Assembly (NCBI RefSeq): GCF_025150085.1
Contig: NZ_CP102280.1
Location: 1,065,001-1,129,000 of the forward strand
From: Dorea longicatena
GTDB taxonomy: Bacteria; Bacillota; Clostridia; Lachnospirales; Lachnospiraceae
Direction: 5' to 3'
DNA: 64,000 nt
The position numbers were made by a program, and so were the translations under genes. The notes under the pieces are model-generated. The model made no database searches. It was not told the origin of the DNA and saw only the letters and a program-made list of their open reading frames with translations. Within the stretch, counting starts at the first letter, position 1; each line of letters opens with the position of its first letter. Shown piece after piece: positions 45,604 to 53,216 of this stretch.

Positions 45604-45630
45604 ATAATAAATAGCAGAATATTTTCAGAG

Positions 45631-45660
45631 GACGGAGGCCGTAACAAGCTCCGTCTTTTA
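45631..45660 (+). terminator. Terminator after hom
   Basis: GACGGAG/CTCCGTC (7 bp) followed by TTTTAT; the loop is about 11 nt. Confidence 0.8.
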
Positions 45661-45731
45661 TAATCGCCGTATGGTGAAAATCAAATAAGAATCCATGAAT
45701 AATTGGTGAGAAAATAAGGAGTGAAAGAAAG

Positions 45732-47099
45732 TTGAAAGAACAGAAAAAAGTGAATCCTCTGGCAACAGAAAGCGAGGGAAAACTGATCGCGAAATTCGCA
45801 ATTCCGGCAATTATCAGTATGCTGGTGAGCTCATTATATAATATTGTAGATCAGATCTTTATCGGACAGGGAGTCGGACTTCTGGGAAATGCAGCGACTA
45901 ATATTGCATTTCCTGTGTCGATCATCTGTACGGCAACAGCACTTCTTCTTGGAATCGGAAGTGCGTCGAATTTTAATCTGTGTTCCGGAGCGGGAGATCA
46001 TGAGAAAGCAAGCAGGATTGCGGGGACCGGGCTTTCCATGCTGGTAATCTGTGGTGTGATCATTGCAGCAGTGGTACTGGTGTTCCTGGATCCTCTGCTG
46101 CATCTTTTCGGTGTGACGACAAAGATCCTGCCATATGCACAGGATTATACAGGAATTACGGCATTTGGAATTCCGTTCCTGATTTTGACAACCGGAGGGA
46201 ATCATCTGATCCGCGCGGACAGAAGTCCTACGTACTCTATGACTTGTATGCTGACAGGGGCAATTATTAATACGGTGTTAGATCCGCTGTTTATCTTTGG
46301 ATTCCACTGGGGGATCAAAGGCGCTGCGTGGGCGACCGTGATCGGACAGATCGTATCCGGAATTATGGTAATTGTATATTTTGGAAGATTTCGTAAAATG
46401 GAGCTGAAAAAAGAGATGTTCCGTCCGAGAGGCCATCTCCTGAAAATGATCCTGTCATTGGGAATGGCTTCCTGTATCAATCAGATTGCCATGGCTGTGG
46501 TACAGATTACAATGAATAATACACTGCGCTATTATGGTGCGGCTTCTGTATATGGAACAGATATTCCACTGGCGTGTGTGGGCGTTATCTCAAAGGTAAA
46601 TATGGTGTTCATGGCTATTGCGATCGGGATTTCCCAGGGATGTCAGCCAATCTGGGGATATAATTATGGAGCGGGATCGTATGACAGAGTAAAACGCACT
46701 TATTGGAAAGCATTCCGCGTTGCTATGACGGTTGGAATTGTGTTCTTCTTGTGTTTCCAGTTTTTCCCAACGCAGCTTGTGAGTATCTTTGGTACGGGAA
46801 GCAAAGAATATTATGAATTTGCGGCAAGATATTTCAGGATTTTTATGTTTATGACATTTGTTAATGGAATCCAGCCAATGTCATCCGGATTCTTTACATC
46901 AATTGGTAAAGCGAAGCTGGGTATTGTAGTGTCGCTTACAAGACAGGTAATCTTTTTACTTCCGCTGATACTTATATTCCCGATTTTTATGGGAATTGAC
47001 GGGGTGATGTATGCGGGACCGATTGCAGATGCGGCAGCGGGAATTGTCGCAATTGGATTTGCTGTAAAAGAGATTCGCGCGATGGATAAGATTGCATAG
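45732..47099 (+). CDS. MATE family efflux transporter
   Basis: A 455-residue multidrug and toxin extrusion protein with about twelve membrane segments in two homologous halves. Typical features are IPAIISMLVSSLYNIVDQIFIGQ in TM1, GNAATNIAFP, GNHLIRADRSPTYSM and QGCQPIWGYNYGAG. It exports cationic compounds against Na+ or H+. Translation starts with TTG 45732 behind AAGGAG (about 10 nt). The next gene is a MarR regulator whose promoter begins over this stop codon; MATE-MarR pairs are frequent in clostridia and suggest drug-responsive control, though the MarR gene is downstream here. Confidence 0.94.
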   Translation: MKEQKKVNPLATESEGKLIAKFAIPAIISMLVSSLYNIVDQIFIGQGVGLLGNAATNIAFPVSIICTATALLLGIGSASNFNLCSGAGDHEKASRIAGTGLSMLVICGVIIAAVVLVFLDPLLHLFGVTTKILPYAQDYTGITAFGIPFLILTTGGNHLIRADRSPTYSMTCMLTGAIINTVLDPLFIFGFHWGIKGAAWATVIGQIVSGIMVIVYFGRFRKMELKKEMFRPRGHLLKMILSLGMASCINQIAMAVVQITMNNTLRYYGAASVYGTDIPLACVGVISKVNMVFMAIAIGISQGCQPIWGYNYGAGSYDRVKRTYWKAFRVAMTVGIVFFLCFQFFPTQLVSIFGTGSKEYYEFAARYFRIFMFMTFVNGIQPMSSGFFTSIGKAKLGIVVSLTRQVIFLLPLILIFPIFMGIDGVMYAGPIADAAAGIVAIGFAVKEIRAMDKIA

Positions 47100-47120
47100 C
47101 CTGTTGGAATATGGTAAAAT
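47092..47120 (+). promoter_or_regulatory. Promoter of the marR-type gene, overlapping the MATE stop codon
   Basis: TTGCAT (47092-47097), 17-bp spacer, TAAAAT (47115-47120) with TGG before it (extended -10). Predicted transcript start near 47127, directly before a 12-bp inverted repeat. Confidence 0.65.
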
Positions 47121-47130
47121 AAATTGAAAT

Positions 47131-47158
47131 AGTCCGGGTATTTATGAATACCCGGACT
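47131..47158. promoter_or_regulatory. Perfect 12-bp inverted repeat, candidate MarR operator or terminator hairpin
   Basis: AGTCCGGGTATT-TATG-AATACCCGGACT begins about 4 nt after the predicted marR transcript start. No T-run follows on the plus strand, which argues against a simple terminator of the MATE gene and for an operator or leader hairpin. Confidence 0.6.
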
Positions 47159-47195
47159 GATGACGGTATTACAGGGAAATGGGAGAATACAAGGG

Positions 47196-47627
47196 ATGAA
47201 AGAACGATTACCCGTTGGATTTATGTTCAAACAGATCAATAATATTTATGAAAAGGAATTCAATAACCTGCTTCGGGGGATAGGGATCACATCATCGCAG
47301 TGCGCAGTGCTGGATTATCTTCTTGGCAGCAGTAAGGAGTTTGTGAATCAGAAAGACATTGAAAAGGCGTTAAGTCTTAAGAATCCGACGGTAACGGGAA
47401 TCTTAAAAAGGTTAGATGAAAAAGGATTCATTCTGGCAGTTCCAAGTAATCAGGACAAAAGATGCAAGAACATTTACCCGACGGAAAAAGCATATGATAT
47501 TCAGAAAAAGATGGACAATTACCGGAAGAAGATAGATCGGAGGCTGACGATCGGGATGAGTAAAAAGGAAATCGCGGCATTGGAAAAGATGCTGGACCGG
47601 GTTCTTTATAATATCAGTGATCCGTAA
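47196..47627 (+). CDS. MarR family transcriptional regulator
   Basis: A 143-residue winged helix-turn-helix protein. The recognition region is ITSSQCAVLDYLLGSSKEFVNQKDIEKALSLKNPTVTGILKRLDEKGFI, and the wing is PSNQDKRCKNIYPTEKA. Dimerisation helices flank it at both ends. The start at ATG 47196 is preferred because GGGAGA lies about 9 nt upstream; an ATG at 47160 would begin right behind the inverted repeat. It probably controls itself and perhaps the MATE gene through the repeat at 47131. Ligand unknown. Confidence 0.9.
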   Translation: MKERLPVGFMFKQINNIYEKEFNNLLRGIGITSSQCAVLDYLLGSSKEFVNQKDIEKALSLKNPTVTGILKRLDEKGFILAVPSNQDKRCKNIYPTEKAYDIQKKMDNYRKKIDRRLTIGMSKKEIAALEKMLDRVLYNISDP

Positions 47628-47658
47628 AGAGAACAGGAAAGGACAGGAGAAACAAAAA

Positions 47659-48507
47659 ATGAGTTATGCAGACAAAGTATTTATCAATATGTGCCGTGAC
47701 ATTATCGATAACGGTACCGATACCAGAGGCGAAAAAGTAAGACCGGTATGGGAAGATGGAACACCGGCATATACGATCAAGAAATTCGGAGTTGTGAACA
47801 GGTATGATCTGTCGAAAGAATTTCCGGCACTGACACTTCGAAGAACAGCAATCAAAAGCTGTACGGATGAGCTTTTGTGGATCTGGCAGCAGAAATCGAA
47901 TAATATCAATGATCTTCACAGTCATATCTGGGACAGTTGGGCGGATGAAAACGGTTCGATCGGAAAGGCTTATGGATATCAGATGGGCGTAAAGCACCAG
48001 TATAAAGAAGGCATGTTTGATCAGGTGGACCGTGTAATCTATGACCTTAAGAATAATCCATACAGCAGAAGAATCATGACGAATATTTATGTGCATGAAG
48101 ATCTGCATGAGATGAATCTCTATCCGTGTGCATACAGTATGACATTTAATGTAACCAAGAAACCGGGACATGATAAACTGACATTGAATGCAATCCTGAA
48201 TCAGAGATCGAATGATGTCCTTGCGGCAAATAACTGGAATGTATGTCAGTATGCCGTATTGATCCATATGCTGGCGCAGGTATGTGATATGGAAGTCGGA
48301 GAGTTCGTACATGTGATCGCAGATGCACATATTTACGACAGACATGTGCCGATGATAGAGGAACTGATCAGCCGCAAGCCGCTTCCGGCACCGAAGTTCT
48401 GGCTGAATCCGGAGGTCAAAGACTTTTATCAGTTTACAAGAGATGATGTAAAATTGATCGATTATCAGACACATGATCAGATTAAGAATATTCCGGTGGC
48501 AGTGTAG
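47659..48507 (+). CDS. thyA: Thymidylate synthase ThyA
   Basis: A 282-residue thymidylate synthase that methylates dUMP to dTMP with methylenetetrahydrofolate. The catalytic Cys is C157 in NLYPCAYSMTF. The phosphate-binding QRSNDVLAANNWNVCQYA, the folate-side VHVIADAHIYDRHVP and the region WIWQQKSNNINDL are recognisable. The active site has PCA where ThyA usually has PCH, and the protein is about 18 residues longer than E. coli ThyA: a divergent subgroup found in Firmicutes. The start at ATG 47659 follows CAGGAGA. folA follows 68 nt downstream, supplying dihydrofolate reduction. Confidence 0.93.
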   Translation: MSYADKVFINMCRDIIDNGTDTRGEKVRPVWEDGTPAYTIKKFGVVNRYDLSKEFPALTLRRTAIKSCTDELLWIWQQKSNNINDLHSHIWDSWADENGSIGKAYGYQMGVKHQYKEGMFDQVDRVIYDLKNNPYSRRIMTNIYVHEDLHEMNLYPCAYSMTFNVTKKPGHDKLTLNAILNQRSNDVLAANNWNVCQYAVLIHMLAQVCDMEVGEFVHVIADAHIYDRHVPMIEELISRKPLPAPKFWLNPEVKDFYQFTRDDVKLIDYQTHDQIKNIPVAV

Positions 48508-48575
48508 AAGAAATATTATTAGCCGGTGGCAGTCAGAGATAAGAATATATCATACGTAAAGAGGAGATGTAGATT

Positions 48576-49064
48576 ATGAATTTGATCGTTGCAGTAGATT
48601 CAAACTGGGCAATAGGAAAAGAAAATAAGTTACTGGTGAGTATTCCGCAGGATATGAAGTTTTTCAGAGAGACAACGAAAGGGAAAGTTGTAGCGATGGG
48701 AAGAAAGACACTGGAAAGCTTTCCGGGCGGACAGCCGCTTAAGAATCGTGTGAATGTAGTACTTACAACAGACAAGAACTATAAAGTAAAAGATACAGTT
48801 ATTGTACATACCATAGAAGAGATGGTGGATGAACTGAAAAAATATGATTCGGAAGATATATTTGTGATCGGTGGAGAGAGTATTTACCGCCAGCTGCTTC
48901 CGTATTGTACAAAAGCATATATTACAAAAATAGACCATGCATATGATGCAGATACATATTTCCCGAATCTGGATGAGGATCCGGAGTGGGAGATGACGAA
49001 GATCAGTGACGAACAGACTTATTTTGATCTGGAATATGTGTTTACAATCTACGAGAGGAGATAA
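48576..49064 (+). CDS. folA: Dihydrofolate reductase
   Basis: A 162-residue DHFR. It opens MNLIVAVDSNWAIGKENKLLVSIP, with the Trp and substrate-loop residues, D27-equivalent Asp in DMKFFRETT, GRKTLESFPG for NADPH, FVIGGESIYRQLLPY and the terminal FTIYERR. It reduces dihydrofolate formed by ThyA. AGAGGAGATG precedes the ATG. The thyA-folA pair is a classical folate operon; the glycosyltransferase gene begins 10 nt after the stop. Confidence 0.97.
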   Translation: MNLIVAVDSNWAIGKENKLLVSIPQDMKFFRETTKGKVVAMGRKTLESFPGGQPLKNRVNVVLTTDKNYKVKDTVIVHTIEEMVDELKKYDSEDIFVIGGESIYRQLLPYCTKAYITKIDHAYDADTYFPNLDEDPEWEMTKISDEQTYFDLEYVFTIYERR

Positions 49065-49074
49065 CAGATCGAAA

Positions 49075-50265
49075 ATGAGAGTGCTTAGTGTCACGGCGCA
49101 GAAGCCATGCAGTACGGGAAGCGGCGTCTATCTGACCGAGGTGGTGAGATCTCTGGCCAAGATGGGTGTTTCGCAGGCCGTGGTGGCGGGCGTCACAAGA
49201 GAGGATCGGGTGGATATGCCGGAAGGGGTAACGGTATATCCGGTATATTTTTCGTCAGAAAAGCTTCCGTATCCGGTAGTAGGAATGTCGGATGAGATGC
49301 CTTATACCAGTACAAGATATCGGGATATGACAGAAGAGATGGCCGGACAATTTAAAGCTGCATTTCTTGAAGTTCTGGATGAAGCAATAGAAAAAGAAAA
49401 TCCGGATATTATCTTATGCCATCATTTGTATTACCTGACGGCGTTGATAAGAGCACATTATCCTGCTAAAAAAGTATATGGATTTTGCCATAATACGGAT
49501 CTGAGACAGATGGAGAGTATTTTATTTGAAAGAAATTTTATCAGGCAGGAGATTCCGAAACTTGACAGGATATTTGCACTTCAGGAAGCGCAGAAAGAAA
49601 AAATAAAAAAAATATATCCGGTATCAGAAAAACAGATGACTGTGATAGGAACCGGATATAACAGTGAGGTCTTTAAAAAGACAGGCATAAAATTAAGCAG
49701 GAAAGACGGAAAAATCCGTATGATTTTTGCGGGGAAGATTACACAGAAGAAAGGTGTAAAAAGTCTTCTGAGAGCATTGAATCTTCTGGATTATGAAAAA
49801 GAAAAAATACAACTTATTCTTGCCGGAGGTGCCGGAAACCTCGTTGAATATGAAGAGATTAAAGAACTGGCAGATGGATGCAGATATCCGGTAGTGTTTG
49901 CTGGATGTGTAACGCAATCAAGGCTTGCAGAGCTATACAATGACTGTGATATTTTTGTGCTTCCGTCTATGTATGAGGGCCTTCCGTTGACTGTGATTGA
50001 GAGTCTGGCCTGTGGTGACAGGGTAGTAATGACGAAATTGGAAGGAATTGCCGAGTGGCTTGCTGATATGGTCCCGGACGCAGATATCCGGTACGTGTTA
50101 CCTCCGGGGATGAAAGGAACGGATGAACCGCTGGAGGAAGAATTACCGGCATTTGAAAGCAGACTTGCAGAAGCTTTACGGGAAGCAATTGAGGAAAAAG
50201 ATACAAAAGAATGTGATGTCAGCAGGATTTCCTGGCAAAAAATCGCACGGGAAGTAATCCGGTAA
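49075..50265 (+). CDS. Glycosyltransferase family 4-like protein
   Basis: A 396-residue GT-B fold glycosyltransferase. The N-terminal acceptor domain starts MRVLSVTAQKPCSTGSGVYLTEVVRSL; the C-terminal nucleotide-sugar domain contains MIFAGKITQKKGVKSLLRAL, FAGCVTQSRLAELYNDCDIFVLPSMYEGLPLTVIESLACG, the E-x7-E motif of GT4 enzymes. There is no signal peptide or membrane segment, so it acts in the cytoplasm. The sugar and acceptor cannot be read from the sequence. The ribosome site GAGAGGAG overlaps the folA end and is 14 nt away, longer than usual. It is convergent with glgD. Confidence 0.88.
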   Translation: MRVLSVTAQKPCSTGSGVYLTEVVRSLAKMGVSQAVVAGVTREDRVDMPEGVTVYPVYFSSEKLPYPVVGMSDEMPYTSTRYRDMTEEMAGQFKAAFLEVLDEAIEKENPDIILCHHLYYLTALIRAHYPAKKVYGFCHNTDLRQMESILFERNFIRQEIPKLDRIFALQEAQKEKIKKIYPVSEKQMTVIGTGYNSEVFKKTGIKLSRKDGKIRMIFAGKITQKKGVKSLLRALNLLDYEKEKIQLILAGGAGNLVEYEEIKELADGCRYPVVFAGCVTQSRLAELYNDCDIFVLPSMYEGLPLTVIESLACGDRVVMTKLEGIAEWLADMVPDADIRYVLPPGMKGTDEPLEEELPAFESRLAEALREAIEEKDTKECDVSRISWQKIAREVIR

Positions 50266-50270
50266 AATGC

Positions 50271-50315
50271 CAAAGAGCCTGCCGATGCCAACGTTGTTTC
50301 CATACTATGGTATTA
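50271..50315 (+). repeat. Dispersed hairpin repeat, copy G (degenerate, 3' end of the GT gene)
   Basis: Six nt after the glycosyltransferase stop: AAAGAGCCTGCCGATGCCA, then ATACTATGGTAT, which equals the tail of copy B read in the same direction. The hairpin is weaker than in copies A and B. Confidence 0.5.
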
Positions 50316-50321
50316 TAAAAA

Positions 50322-50358
50322 GTGGGAAGATGATTGATTTCATCTTCCCGCATTTTTT
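50322..50358. terminator. Bidirectional terminator between the GT gene and glgD
   Basis: GTGGGAAGATG/CATCTTCCCGC stem, about 11 bp with one G-U, 8-nt loop, T-runs on both strands (ATTTTTTA plus; CTTTTTA minus). Confidence 0.92.
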
Positions 50359-50370
50359 ATGCTGTACGTT

Positions 50371-51486
50371 CTACAGTGTATCATTTCTTCTTACATATCC
50401 AGGACGATCCTCGGAAGATGTAAGCTCTTTTACATGTGTGATCTTGGCGTGTTTGTCAACAACCTGATTTTCAATATGTACATTCTCACCGATGTATGCG
50501 CCAGAAAGAACTACGCAGTTCTTAATAACAGCACCTTTTTTGATGATACATCCACGTCCTACAACAGAATGTTCCAGAGAACCTTCAATCAGACATCCGT
50601 TTGATACAACAGAATTTTTAACATTTCCTGTTTCAAAATACTGTGTCGGGCAGGAATCATTTGTTCTTGTGTAGATTGGCCAGTTTGGATCAAACAGATT
50701 CTGAGCAGTTTTAATATCTGTCAGAGAAAGGTTTGAATCATAATAACTCTTGAAATCAGAGATTGCAGCGAAATAACCTTTGTGAGAAACACCGCGGATA
50801 TCGAGTTCATCACAGGATGCATTCACGATATCTAATAAAGTGTATACAGAAGAAGTCTTTTTTGCTTTGTGGATCAGTTCGATGAACAGATCTTTCTTCA
50901 TAACATAAGTATCCATGAAGATATTTTTATTCTTTGCATTTCCGTGATTCTGTTCCAGAGAAAGAACTCCTTTCTGCTTGTTCAGGTTCAATGCGTAACA
51001 GTTCAGGAAATATTCTTTTGCAGTATCTACAGAATGATACAGTAATGTAATATCAGCACCGGATTCGATATGATCATTTAACAGTTTCTTGTAATCCTGT
51101 GTGTAGACCATGTAACTTGGTGCAATAACAACATATTCGGCCAGTTCTTGTTCGATATATTCCAGGTTTTCAATATAAGAAGCAATGTCATTGTTATACA
51201 GACTCATGTTCATTCCGAGACCGGAATAGAGAATCTGAAGATTACCGCTCTTTGAGTTGATATTGTAGTGGCGTCCTGTTCCAAGATGCGCAGTCAAAGA
51301 CTGTGGATTTCTGCGGATATAGACCTGAATGTGGTCGATACCACTGTTACTCATATTTGAGATAGGGAAGTCAATAACACGATAACGTCCAAGGAAAGAG
51401 AATGCACCTACCGGACGATATTCCTGCATGCCTTCCACTCTGATGTGATTTCCGGCAAAGTTTACGATTCCAAATGCTTTAGCCAT
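50371..51486 (-). CDS. glgD: Glycogen biosynthesis protein GlgD
   Basis: This 371-residue GlgC paralogue is the second subunit of Firmicute ADP-glucose pyrophosphorylase. It has the nucleotidyltransferase-like N-terminal domain (PVGAFSFLGRYRVIDFPISNMSNSGI) but the GGxGxRL nucleotide loop is lost (NFAGNHIRVEG), so it is not catalytic alone. A left-handed beta-helix follows (VSNGCLIEGSLEHSVVGRGCIIKKGAVIKNCVVLSG-type hexapeptides). GlgD modulates GlgC. Its start is 1 nt after the glgC stop, which shows they are cotranslated. Confidence 0.96.
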   Translation of the reverse strand: MAKAFGIVNFAGNHIRVEGMQEYRPVGAFSFLGRYRVIDFPISNMSNSGIDHIQVYIRRNPQSLTAHLGTGRHYNINSKSGNLQILYSGLGMNMSLYNNDIASYIENLEYIEQELAEYVVIAPSYMVYTQDYKKLLNDHIESGADITLLYHSVDTAKEYFLNCYALNLNKQKGVLSLEQNHGNAKNKNIFMDTYVMKKDLFIELIHKAKKTSSVYTLLDIVNASCDELDIRGVSHKGYFAAISDFKSYYDSNLSLTDIKTAQNLFDPNWPIYTRTNDSCPTQYFETGNVKNSVVSNGCLIEGSLEHSVVGRGCIIKKGAVIKNCVVLSGAYIGENVHIENQVVDKHAKITHVKELTSSEDRPGYVRRNDTL

Positions 51487-51487
51487 A

Positions 51488-52627
51488 TTATTCTACCCCC
51501 TTTACACGTTTGGAAATGAGCTCGATATGTTCGCTCTTTGCGTCGCCGACAACAGCGCCTGCACCAATTTTAACATTATCAGCAACCAGTGCACGTGTAA
51601 CGACAGCATTTTCATCTACTACTACACCAGGCATCAGTACACTGTTGATAATCTTAGCGCCTTTTCCTACTTTTGCACCTGTGAAAAGTACGGAATTTGT
51701 AATTTCACCTTCGATTACGCAGCCCTGATTGACGAATGCATGGTTAATTTCAGCATCCGGTCCGATATACTGAGGAAGAGCAGTAGCATCCTCTGTGTAA
51801 ATTTTCCAGGTAGGATCGTTCAGATCCAGCTCGTTGTTCTTACTGAGCAGATCCATGTTGGCTTCCCAGAGAGAATCAATCGTTCCTACATCTTTCCAGT
51901 ATCCTTTGAATTTGTATGCATATAATTTTTTTCCGTCATTCAGAAGAGTTGGTATGATATCTTTTCCAAAATCATGGTTGGAATCAGGATCTTTCATATC
52001 GGCAACCAGTTTTTTGCGTAACAGTTTCCAGTTGAAGATATAGATTCCCATAGATGCAAGATTACTCTTTGGATGTTCTGGTTTTTCTTCAAATTCTATG
52101 ATACGGTTCTCATCATCTGTATTCATGATACCGAAACGGCTTGCTTCTTTCATCGGAACTTCGATAACTGCAATTGTTGCATCTGCTCCGTTATCTTTAT
52201 GTTCCTGCAACATCTTATCATAATTCATCTTGTAGATATGATCTCCGGAAAGTACCAGAAGATATTCCGGTGAGTATGTATCGATAAAGTCGATATTCTG
52301 TGAGATTGCGTCAGCAGTACCTCTGTATACATCCAGATTGGCATCTGCTTTCTCACGTGGTGGAAGAACAAAAACACCACTTTCTTTTGCGTCTAATCCC
52401 CAGCGTCTGCCTGCAGCAACATAACTGTTTAACAGAATGGATTCATACTGGGTTAATACTCCTACAACATTGATGCCGCTGTTGGCACAGTTACTGAGTG
52501 GAAAATCAATGATTCTGTATTTTCCACCATAAGAAACAGCTGGTTTTGCAACTTTATTTGTCAGTTCGTGAAGACGTGAGCCTCTACCGCCGGCCAATAT
52601 CATCGCTAACATATTATTTTGTTTCAT
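51488..52627 (-). CDS. glgC: Glucose-1-phosphate adenylyltransferase GlgC
   Basis: A 379-residue enzyme that makes ADP-glucose, the donor for glycogen. It has the nucleotide loop [34 protein letters not shown], the sugar-phosphate site and a C-terminal left-handed beta-helix ([28 protein letters not shown]). AAGGAGGATAT precedes the ATG at 52627. It is the first gene of the glgCD operon on the minus strand; glgA, glgB and glgP are not in the window. The upstream 190 bp are very AT-rich and hold no convincing consensus promoter on this strand. Confidence 0.97.
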   Translation of the reverse strand: MKQNNMLAMILAGGRGSRLHELTNKVAKPAVSYGGKYRIIDFPLSNCANSGINVVGVLTQYESILLNSYVAAGRRWGLDAKESGVFVLPPREKADANLDVYRGTADAISQNIDFIDTYSPEYLLVLSGDHIYKMNYDKMLQEHKDNGADATIAVIEVPMKEASRFGIMNTDDENRIIEFEEKPEHPKSNLASMGIYIFNWKLLRKKLVADMKDPDSNHDFGKDIIPTLLNDGKKLYAYKFKGYWKDVGTIDSLWEANMDLLSKNNELDLNDPTWKIYTEDATALPQYIGPDAEINHAFVNQGCVIEGEITNSVLFTGAKVGKGAKIINSVLMPGVVVDENAVVTRALVADNVKIGAGAVVGDAKSEHIELISKRVKGVE

Positions 52628-52816
52628 AATATATCCTCCTTATTGCTTATGAATATATTGTATAATTTTTTGCAAATATTTGCCATATGATTTTTGAAAA
52701 AAATGGAAAAAATCACAAATTTTTTTGAAAAATACACTTAAATTTGTGGAAAGGATGAAAAATTTGACAGATTATGGTAAAAAAAGCATGACAAGAAATT
52801 AACGAAATGAAAAGAG

Positions 52817-52846
52817 TTGACAATATTGTAGAATATCACATATAAT
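52817..52846 (+). promoter_or_regulatory. Sigma-A promoter of the T-box-ilvBN operon
   Basis: A perfect TTGACA (52817-52822), 18-bp spacer, perfect TATAAT (52841-52846). The predicted transcript begins near 52853, about 20 nt before the T-box stem I. The 52628-52816 stretch between glgC and this promoter is AT-rich and shows no gene. Confidence 0.85.
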
Positions 52847-52873
52847 ATTTTATAAATATTCAGTGAATGCTAT

Positions 52874-53172
52874 GACAAGGAGGAGTACATAGATTCCCGA
52901 AGCAAAGAGAGAAGATGGAAGGTGCAAGTCTTCGTGAAGGATTTATGGAAGTAGCCTTTGAGCTGTGAACCGAAAGGATATAGATAAAGTGTAAGAATAT
53001 CTGAGTAGACTTCAACGCAGTCCCAGCGTTATCAGGGAGGCAGTATCGGAAAGTGAAACCAGGATAAGGGAAACGTTCCTGTACTGAACAGAGAGCAGAA
53101 AGTAATTTCTGAATTTAGGTGGTAACACGGATGTAATATTCGCCCTGAGCTGACAGCTTGGGGTGTTTTTTT
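52874..53172 (+). promoter_or_regulatory. T-box leader, valine specifier, controlling ilvBN
   Basis: All T-box landmarks are in order: AGTA (52884-52887), AAAGAGAG, the distal-loop GGTG (52921-52924), GAA-GTA-G with GTA (Val) at 52951-52953 as specifier codon, CCTTTGAGCTG, AGTAGAC and the T-box core AGGTGGTAACACGG (53117-53130). The core ends in TGGT, whose T would pair with discriminator A of tRNA-Val. A terminator (CGCCCTGAGCT/AGCTTGGGGTG plus seven T) ends at 53172. Uncharged tRNA-Val should favour the antiterminator and allow ilvB expression. Confidence 0.9.
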
Positions 53173-53216
53173 ATTATATCCGGTATGAAAATGATCAGAT
53201 TTCAAGGAGGTAGTAT

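Noticed and set aside
47614..48474. Open frame of 286 codons on the minus strand
   Set aside because: It is antisense to thyA, which is a clear gene with catalytic residues; no ribosome site.
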